This document shows, piece by piece, positions 56,116 to 64,000 of a DNA stretch of 64,000 nucleotides; positions within the stretch are counted from its first letter, which is position 1, and each line of letters begins with the position of its first letter. Under the pieces are notes generated by a model, which ran no database searches, was not told where the DNA came from, and worked only from the letters and a program-made list of their open reading frames with translations. This stretch comes from Pyricularia pennisetigena. Its lineage: Eukaryota; Ascomycota; Sordariomycetes; Magnaporthales; Pyriculariaceae. The stretch lies in NCBI RefSeq assembly GCF_004337985.1, contig NC_043740.1, positions 3,905,030 to 3,969,029 of the forward strand, given 5' to 3'. Both the position numbers and the translations under genes were made by a program.

Positions 56116-58366
56116 TCATCGCCAGTTGCCCTTAGACAGGGACAACAGGCCTGTAATGCAGTCGAGGTCCGGCTTTTTGCTGGGACTAACCTCGCCACTC
56201 ATAAACCTGGCGATCTCATCGTCACGCCGTCCACCGCCACCAGCCCTCCGGCCTTCGGTTGTGACCATCTCCTCCTCCTCGCCCCGCAGGTCATCCTCGT
56301 GGTCCTCGAAGATCTCGATGCTAGATCCAGCCTTGTGACCCCGCCGCGCGGCGCGCACCCCACCAGGAGCAGTGTAGGCACGCGTGTTGCTCAGGGGGCT
56401 GCGCCGGCCATCCATGATAAAGATATTACGACGCGTGTTGGACAAGCCACCGCCGGGCAGCGGTTTTCGCGACGCCGACATGGAAGGAAACGTAACCGGT
56501 GGAAGTATACGGTCGGCGGCGGCCGGGGCGGTGGTCGTAACGTCCTTGCCTTCAGGGCTCCAATTTTCCTTGTCCGACTCGTTGCCATTGATCGAGAGCA
56601 TGGCAGATACGTCCATTTTCTTGACAGAGCCGGCATCATCCCCGTCTCTGTCCTCGCCAGTTGACCGCTGCGTGGAATCGGTGTGGTCGGTTAGCCTGCC
56701 AACGTTGAACTGCGAAACGGGAGACTGAAGTCTCGCAACGCTGCTCTGCGCACGGCCTAACCTGGCCCGTTTGAAGGGCTGCATAGCGCTACCGGAACAG
56801 TTGGGACCCAGAGGCGGACGGACAGAGGCGTTGCGCTTGCTTCCGTTCGGCTGAAGCACGGGCGAGGATCCGCGAACAGAGCCAGCCGAGGCCGATGTAG
56901 TGCGCAAAAGGCTGATGGCTGCAGTCGCGGAGCCGCTCGCTTCGTCCTTGGCCTGCTGCGTTAATTCGTCATCGCGGTCCGAACCGTTGTCGGCAGCAAA
57001 CTCCCACGCGTGGACATCACGGGAGCGGCCGCGTGTGAGCCGCGGAGGAAGGGGTGACGCGCCTTCCAGTGATCCCGGGCAGGGAAGAGAGCCTGTTAAA
57101 ACGGAGATTGGAGGTAACGTAACTGATTGGCTACGGTTCAAGCCAGAACGTTTTAGCGATGGGATGGAAATAGGAATTGGCTCTACCCGCGGGTCATATT
57201 TGTAGGTGGTGCTCGCCCGTTCAGGAGACGGCGAGACGAGGGTGGCCTTGCCATCAAGCGACATTGACAGGCGTACCGCCGAGTTTGAACGCGAGTCGGA
57301 ACGCGAGTGCGTGCGAGGAATGGGAAGCACGGGGGCAGAAGCGGCCGAGGAGCACGACGACGGTGCGAAGGGGTCGGTCCTGAACGAGTCATCGACACCG
57401 TCGGTGTGGCGCTTAAAGGACGAGGGGGTGGAAAAAGCCGCGCCCGTGGACCACCTCTGGTTTGAGACAAAGCTTCCTGATTGCGAAAATGAAAACGACT
57501 TGGACGAGGCGGAATGGTGTGATGCGTCCGCCGGTGTTCTGCTAACTGATGGGTGCGATGGAGTCTTCGCGGGGAGAGGAACCTCCATAGTGAACTGGTG
57601 ATATTTTCCTGGCATCCATGGGCCCAGGTCCGGGGAGCCCGTCGGGGTGGTGGAAGTAGTTTGGGCCGGCGATCGGGCGGTGTCATGCTCGGCCTGCTCG
57701 CAGTGCTGAGAGAATGAGATTCCGGCGTGCCCGTCTGCCGAGACTATCTTGATGCCTCCATTCCTATACGCGGCAAGGTCCTGGTCGGACAAAGGTCGGC
57801 TTCGTCTACGATCATTCTGACGGCGGTTTTGGAACCAGATCTGACAGAACGCATCGAGAGGCAGGGTCAGTAACGGGACATTCAGCTCCATCTCAGCACT
57901 TGTCCCCTCGTATCTGATGGCTTACCTGGACCTCCTTCTCGTTGAGCGAGACGCGATTTACTATGTCGAGACGCGCATTCTTGTCCGGTTTCGAGTTTTT
58001 GCTGTACGCGTCTTCGAGGACGGCTCTGTCCTTGGCACTGTGATTTCAAGGGCAGAATGTCAGTACTATTACCAGCTGAAACGTTGATTTCAATTGGCAG
58101 GCTGGCTGTCCAGGAGCAGCTTCAAATGCCACCAACATAACATACTTTGTACGCTTTCTCCGTCCCTTGGGATGCCGCTCCCTCTCTTCCGCCCGTGGCT
58201 GATGCTCATCTCCATTGGCCTGCATCGAAGAATCCGGGGAGACGGTGAATGAAGCCTCTTGGTTGCTGCTGCTGGGAGAATTCGGTTCTTCCATTGCCGA
58301 TGCGTCGTGCGATGCCATTGACGCGAACGACGCGCTGGGAGAAGCGAACTGGGAAGGAAAGGCCAT
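56116..58366 (-). CDS. Homeobox transcription factor
   Basis: Three exons, 58366-58146, 58037-57926 and 57840-56116, give 685 residues. The homeodomain spans about residues 68-130 and is assembled from all three exons: GRRKRTNAKDRAVLEDAY, then LNEKEVQIWFQNRRQNDRRR. The recognition helix WFQNRRQNDRR and the invariant Trp, Phe, Asn and Arg are intact. It is of typical 60-residue length rather than the TALE type. The rest is disordered, rich in Ser, Pro and Arg, with many SP/TP sites suggesting cell-cycle kinase control, and a short acidic patch (about 645-655). The architecture resembles Yox1-like fungal homeobox repressors, but that is a guess. The leader upstream is unusually long and low-complexity. 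Confidence 0.92.
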
Positions 58367-61126
58367 TTACGTCGTCGTTTGCGTCTGTGCGTTTTCGAGT
58401 GTATGCTCTGTATGTCTTGTTTTTGGGTGATCGTGCCGGTCAAATCGTTGTCTTTTCCAACTTGGTGTTCAAAGACGCATACTAGTTGGACCCGATGAGA
58501 CTAGACCTCGACGGTGCGGTGCCCCTGACACACAAGACCAAACCACGATACCCAGACACAAGTAGACCAATGATACCGGGAATACAGCACACGGTTTTGA
58601 AGCTCCTCAAAGTAATAGCATCGGGTAGACGAGAAGTTGTAGGAGAGGAGGAGAGAGAGAGAGGGAGGGAGCAGCAAAAAAAAAAAAACAAAAGAACAAA
58701 AAAATTATTGAAAAACCAAAGCACACATACACCACACACACAAGTCTCGGTGAGAAAAAGAAAAGGATAGACGCAGAAGAGAAAAAGCACTTTAACTGCC
58801 CTACAGAGGATGTGGGAAAGCTGGCTGGCGGGCTGGGGTGGAAAGTGGAGATTTGACACCAAAATGCCATGGGTTTGTGGATGGGCGAGACAAGACCAGG
58901 AGGCAGATCTCAAGCGCGCGCGACTTTTTTTGGGGCCAAGCTCCCCGCATCATTTTTTGTTCGCGTCGCAGGACTGCGCCAATCAGGCCTTGGCCCGACC
59001 CCTGCTAACCCCAAATCAGGAAAACAGGTCAACAAAGGAAACAACGAACGAGACGCATCATTAGGAACCTGCCTTACCTACCTTACCGAGAGTACGGAGT
59101 ATGTACAATAATTACAGTACAGTACAGTGCAGTACAGTGCAAGTGAAGTACCGCAAAGCAAAACGGCGTGCCTGCATGCCTTCCTTGCCTGCCTCCCGCG
59201 TAGAACACTGCTAGCACAATCAACGACACATGAAGCAAACAACACAGCTCACTCGCCACAGGTATATTTAGGCCTGCTAGGCCTAACCTACAGTAAACCG
59301 AACGGTGCCTACTTCATAGTGGACAGTACGCCACCACAGCGCTGTCTAAATGGATTTGATGGCGCTGGAGCTAGCAAGGGCCCGAACTCAATTTAAAACC
59401 CGGTAGTAACCGACCAACCACCCCCCTTCACCTCCACTGTTATTTCCTACCTTTATAGGTGCGTTTTAATAAATGGAAATCCTTTTTTTTTTTTTTTTTT
59501 CCAACGGAGACGCGTACATAATAAATGCCCTTCTGTAAATCCACTACCCTGCCATGTTCCATATTTTGGTGCATGGGTCGCGTTTGGTCGTGAGTCAATA
59601 CACTACTACCATTTTTTTTTCTTCCCTTCGATTAAGCCCAGCCCATCCATCAACTTTATATCTATCGCGTCATGAACGGTCTGGTACGGAATGAATTGGG
59701 TACGGAGTAATTAACTCTGACCTGCATGGGATCATCTTGACCGCCATTCGGCTCAATGGCGGGCAAACGCGTGACTTTATGCCTAATTAATGCTTAAGAG
59801 CACGGATGCAGGCCCACCCTCTGCAATTCTTTACAAGTCACACCCATGATTCCAACCACCTATTTTTTTTTTTTCTCCCCTTACTTTTCTTCCCCTTTCC
59901 CGTCAGTGATTTTTGCTGCTGCATTCCTCGAGATCGGGAAACGAACGGCAAAGTGATTTCTCTTTACCCATCTGAATAATTCGCCTTGTCCAACTCCAGC
60001 GCCGCCCCAATTTAGACCACTTCCAAGTTCTCCCTCCACAGATGGCAGGCAATCGATATCAACTAGGCGACGCTTCAAGATGCCCAAAACTTGATAGTTG
60101 GCGCCTTGTAACTTCGATCTAAAGCTCTTCTCTAGATCTAGTCTAGTAGTATATGCGACATGATTTTATCAAATGAATCTATTAGCAAATGAAGCTGGGG
60201 TTTTCCCAAGAGACGCCCATACGACCCGTGTTTAAACGCCAACATCGTTACGATGGATTGCAAGAGGCTCTGCCAACCCTTTGGCGGCCGCGTGGCACCC
60301 GTGTATATGATCAAATCCTGCATCAAAGACGCCCCGCAGTTCGCCAATGAACAAACATGTAAATGTGTCGATGGCGGATGGGGGCTTATATTTGGGAAGC
60401 AAATAACCCTGGAGCTGGGCTTGCCGACCAAACTTTCAGTACACGTCAAGTAAATCACTTGTGGGGCATGCAGAATCTCGAGGTAATTAATTACCATCAC
60501 TGTCGTGAGCGCATGAAGGCCCGTATCGGCTTGAGATTTGACCCCCTCCAGAATTTCTCATTTATTACCCTGGTAAAAGGTGAACTAGTCTAAGATCTAG
60601 TTTGAGTCTAATTAGAACAGAGGCAACCCGGCTCGAGCAATCATCAGAGGCAACATGCTTGCTAAATTTGTCCACTTCACATGTTTGCGTGTTTCAACCC
60701 AATAAAACTATACTCTGCTATTTCTCAAAAGACATTGTCGCCGCGTCCGGCATAAAATCGCTGAAAAGTGTTCCGCCAAAGAAGTCAAAGTCAGCTGGAA
60801 ATTTTAGTGTCTACCTAAGCTGTTCACTATGCAGTAACTGACGCCGAATTCTACCATCGTGTCGTAAATCTCGTAAGGGCCGATGCTGAGTGGATGTGCC
60901 GGTCTCGGATATGTGAAATCCTATTCCGAAACTTTGCTCACTTTTCCTTCAGAGGTAGTCATTGTGCAACCTTTTCCCTCCCATCAATCCCATAATCGAC
61001 ATAAGTAGTCAGCCTGCCGCTCAAGCTCATTGTTTCTCCACATACAGGCCCAGAGCGACACAATCCCCAGCTTCACCAAGCGCCTCCATTAGAACCCTCG
61101 CGCTAGGGCTAGCAGTCATCCACCGC
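58367..61126. other. 2.8 kb spacer, homeobox 5' / Ran 3'
   Basis: No gene is recognised. The left 500 bases are a purine-rich (pyrimidine-rich on the coding strand) leader of the homeobox gene. Five ACAGT-type pentamers lie at 59114-59138, and T runs lie near 59484-59501. Frames of 66 and 120 codons near 60138-60500 overlap on opposite strands and show no family features. Confidence 0.4.
59114..59138. repeat. ACAGT pentamer repeat (5 copies)
   Basis: Four exact and one variant (GCAGT) tandem pentamers in the homeobox upstream region. Confidence 0.8.
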
Positions 61127-62221
61127 TCAGAAGTCATCGTCATCGTCATCGGGCAGGGGCGCAGTCGCAGCCGCTTGAATCTCGGCCTCGTATGCGGCCT
61201 GCTGCTCCGCGGATACCTCGGCGGTGGGGGGAGCAAGGGCAGGAGCGGCAACAAATTCCTAAGTATCCAGTAAGCTTCCACTCCCATAATTGAAGAAGCA
61301 GAGGATAAAACAAAAAAAAAAAAAAAAAAAAAAAATCACAATAGCGCTCTGCCAATCCATCGGGTTACCGATTTTGCGAATGTGACTTACCAGAGCGGGG
61401 TTGCCAACAAGCTTGCGGCCGAGCCACAGGAAAGGCTTCTCGAAGTTGTAGTTGGACTTGGCCGAGATGTCGTAGTACTGAAGGTTCTTCTTCCTGTGGA
61501 AAGTAATGGTCTTGGCCTTCACCTTGCGCTCCTTAACGTCGACTTTGTTACCGCAGAGAACGATGGGGATGTTCTCGCAGACACGAACCAAGTCACCTAA
61601 ATTCGATTTGTTTAGCGTCCGCCACTGTCTTGTTTGTGCGGTTCATGCAGTGCTAGGAGCCGCCGATAAAGACTTACGGTGCCAGTTCGGGACGTTCTTG
61701 TAGGTAATTCGGGATGTGACGTCAAACATGATGATACCGCACTGTCCGTTGATGTAGTAACCGTCACGCAGACCACCGAACTTCTCCTGACCTGCGGTGT
61801 CCCACACATCGAATTGGATCTTGCCGAAGTTCTGCAAGGAATTAGGATTATATTCTTTCCGTTCCGCATTGGTGTGATATCATACGCAAACGTACCGTTT
61901 CGAAACCTAGCGGGTGAACCTCCACACCGAGTGTGGCCATGTACTTCTTCTCGAACTCACCAGTCAAGTGACGCTTGACGAAGGTGGTCTGAATACAAAC
62001 GGGTTGGTGTTAGCATAAGATCACGGCCAAGACCTTCGTTAAGTTTGTCGAGTATATGACTGCGTTCCAGAGCGCTATAGAGACTGCGAGGTTGTTCAGT
62101 CTCTCCTTGATAGAGAGAGATCGTCAAGATCGCTTTGCCGGGGCAGTTAACTTGCCTTTCCGGTACCACCGTCACCGACAAGCACCAGCTTGAAGGTGGG
62201 GACTTGCTGAGCCTCGGCCAT
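61127..62221 (-). CDS. ran: Ran/Gsp1 nuclear-transport GTPase
   Basis: Five exons, 62221-62156, 61988-61896, 61831-61678, 61596-61391 and 61258-61127, give 216 residues, exactly the family length. Ran drives nuclear import, export and spindle assembly. The P-loop GDGGTGKT (17-24), switch I with [13 protein letters not shown], switch [17 protein letters not shown] and SAK guanine motifs are intact, and the C-terminus is the acidic DDDDDF tail. The first intron starts with GC rather than GT (AAG|GCAAGT) and splits the P-loop between Lys23 and Thr24; no GT donor nearby keeps the frame. The start [17 protein letters not shown] is family-typical. The 3' end lies in a well-defined stop. Confidence 0.97.
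62156..62161 (-). other. GC-AG intron donor in Ran
   Basis: The exon edge at 62156 is followed on the minus strand by GCAAGT. GC donors with AG before and AAGT after are the standard non-canonical class. The following acceptor is TTCAG at 61989-61993. Confidence 0.85.
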
Positions 62222-63531
62222 ACTTGTGATGATATTCGTGTGTGAGGATAAAAGAAGTCTAGTTTCGCTCGTGGTATCGTCGCAGACACTGTGAGACGCG
62301 GCGCGCGATGTCAGTTGAGTTAAATTGGTGTATTGGAGGAAGGAGGGAAAAGATGATGTCGATTTTTGGAGGGGGTTTTGCTCTAGCGTGAAGATTACCA
62401 GCCACAAAGCAACCCAAAGAAGTTGAGGCGGAGAACCTGGTGGAAGCGGGGCAATCGGAAGAAGAAAAAAAGAATTAATAATAAAAAAAGAGCGGAAACG
62501 TACCTGCGCGTGATGGCTATGTGAAGACTTCGTATCGGGCAAAGAATGGAAACTTCAGAATGCGGAATGTATTAGAGAAGCTCCTTTTTTGTATGTTTTT
62601 TTTTTCTTCGAAAGACTATCCCAGCCCAAAAGCCTGACCAGGCGAAAAACTCGTTGGCAGCCTGGTGGCGGGGTAGCAAGATCACGTGAGCCGGAACGAC
62701 TATCTGCACCCAGACGTCAGCGCCTTTTGTATGTGTGAAAGCTCCACCATGTGGCAGACCCCACTATGATGCGATGGTAATACTGATGCCCGTCATCCAG
62801 GTTAAAATATTTCATTGCTTTTCTCCCCTGAAATAATGATTGCCAATCGTCTCAAAAAGGATCCTCCAAAAATATACTGTTGTGTTTAATCTCAGGTGGT
62901 ATCAACACAAGGATATTATCGAAGGCACAATCGGATTTTATTATCTTGTATCATTTCAGGTTTTCAATGCATTTCTTCGAGCATGAGATATCCGTCAGAA
63001 ATCATGATCACGATTTCGTTTCTGTTTCTGACCGATGTTGTTTGCTGCTTTTGCTTTCGCGATGTCTATTCACAGCCAACAGCTTCGGCCAAGCCGTGAT
63101 GGGCCCTTGAGCATTCCAAGCTCTTTCTTTCTACCTTGTTGGCATGCACAAGCAGCCATACCCGAAAAATCACACGAGCATTATGTTCCTACGCTTAGGA
63201 CATAGAATGAGGGTCCGAGATTGCAGATCGCACTTAGCTAGTAGCTCATGGCTCCCAGAGCGGGATTGTAAAGACTACCACCAGACACACAGTCGAGTAA
63301 CGGATGGTGCATCCTGACATTGTGTATCCTCCCATGCTGAGATGCCAACTCCGTCTTCCTGAAGGAGTGGGGCAAGAAGCTGTCTATTCAGTGCAAGATC
63401 CTGTGATGTTTTGAAGTGCGCAACGTTGAGGGAGCTTTGATTTTTGCTGCTTGCCTCGGAGCCAACTTCACCTGTACTCAATTAATACGCAGATGCTGTG
63501 ACGACGAAACAACACCTGGTGAATCGGCCTG
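62222..63531. other. Spacer, Ran 5' / Nas2 3'
   Basis: No gene is seen. A TCACGTGA palindrome (E-box core CACGTG) lies about 460 bases before the Ran start, near 62682-62689. T-rich tracts lie near 62595-62606. The right part is the Nas2 3' region. Confidence 0.5.
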
Positions 63532-64000
63532 TTAGATGGGTACTATGTGGCAACCCAACAGCCCCCTTCCTCCCCAATCCCTCCTGGGCCTTAGACTTAG
63601 CTGGAGTTCTTGAGGGTGGCCCGCGCCGGAACTCCTCGACACCTTGACAAGAATGGTTTGCTGGGAAGAACTGTTAGCTTTCCTGAAAATTCAATGCACA
63701 TAAGTCCCACGGGATGCGCTTACTCCTTCGTTGCCTTGGACGCACTCGGCAACTCTTTTCAGTCCGTCGTGGTTCGCACGATTGACGTAGCCAAAGTTGC
63801 GCACAAGGTCACCCGCCTTGAGCCCTGCTGAATCGGCCGGGCTATTGTCGACAACACTGTTCACCTTTGCAAATGGGAGTTCCAGGGTTTCAGGAACTGA
63901 ATCTACAAGCTGTGATGCTTGTTGCTGTTGCTGTCGATGGCTAGTGATGTCTTCCTCTTCCTCGTCGTTCAGATTTGCGAAGTGCTCGTGGAGCTGTTTT
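63532..64000 (-). CDS. nas2: Proteasome assembly chaperone Nas2/PSMD9 (partial, 5' end outside)
   Basis: Two exons are visible: 64000-63724 (continuing beyond the window) and 63660-63532. Nas2 (mammalian p27/PSMD9) binds the Rpt5 ATPase and helps assemble the proteasome base. The visible part begins in the helical N-domain (HEHFANLNDEEEED), passes a Gln-rich linker, then the PDZ domain: PFAKVNSVVDNSPADSAGL, GDLVRNFGYVNRANHDGL, and after the intron ILVKVSR. The C-terminus is short and basic and ends at 63534-63532. The intron (63 nt) has a GTAAGC donor, GCTAAC branch and CCCAG acceptor. The missing start must lie to the right of this window. Confidence 0.93.

Noticed and set aside
58482..58913. 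143-codon frame upstream of the homeobox gene
   Set aside because: Its composition is Phe/Cys/Leu-rich low complexity from a pyrimidine-rich leader.
59114..59138. Pentamer repeats as a possible CRISPR or telomere-like array
   Set aside because: The units are only five bases without spacers; this is a simple minisatellite in a eukaryotic genome.
60138..60500. Overlapping opposite-strand frames of 120 and 66 codons
   Set aside because: There is no recognisable domain, no start context and no matching introns.

Overview
This is a nuclear segment from a filamentous ascomycete (Pezizomycotina, most likely a Sordariomycete; the species cannot be read from the sequence). The signs are short GT-AG introns (about 50-210 nt) with CTAAC-like branch points, GC-rich third codon positions against AT-rich spacers full of T/A homopolymers, and Pezizomycotina-style proteins: a C2H2 plus Zn2Cys6 regulator, an EFHDAHE-ended oxysterol-binding protein, ELMO, GCN5 and Ran. 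All gene models below were built by joining reading frames at splice signals and checking that phases match. There are three runs of N (11833-11936, 44911-44921, 55457-55549).

Layout. 1.4-24 kb: a full-size ABCA-type ABC transporter (+), a membrane-anchored alpha/beta hydrolase (+), a 14-helix-type MFS exporter (-), the GCN5 histone acetyltransferase (-) divergent from an ELMO/CED-12 protein (+), a cytochrome P450 (+), a small secreted cysteine-rich protein (+) and a GRF zinc-finger protein (+). 24.7-35 kb: a tricalbin (-), the small U2AF splicing subunit (+) and an oxysterol-binding protein (-). 35-38.8 kb: a 3.9 kb stretch without a recognisable gene. 38.8-55.4 kb: a large unrecognised fungal protein (+), a short-chain dehydrogenase (+) convergent with an MFS transporter (-), a long divergent spacer, a C2H2/Zn2Cys6 transcription factor (+) and a second alpha/beta hydrolase (+). 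56-64 kb: a homeobox regulator (-), the Ran GTPase (-) and the 3' part of the proteasome chaperone Nas2/PSMD9 (-), which runs off the right end.

How they fit together. Most genes are housekeeping: chromatin, splicing, nuclear transport, proteasome assembly, Rho-type signalling and lipid transfer at membrane contact sites. The accessory-looking parts are the P450/secreted-protein pair at 19-22 kb, whose start codons each follow the same TATATAAA box, and the SDR-MFS-regulator-hydrolase group at 43-55 kb, which has the parts of a small catabolic or detoxification cluster but no backbone synthase. No rRNA, tRNA, CRISPR array or intact transposon was recognised.
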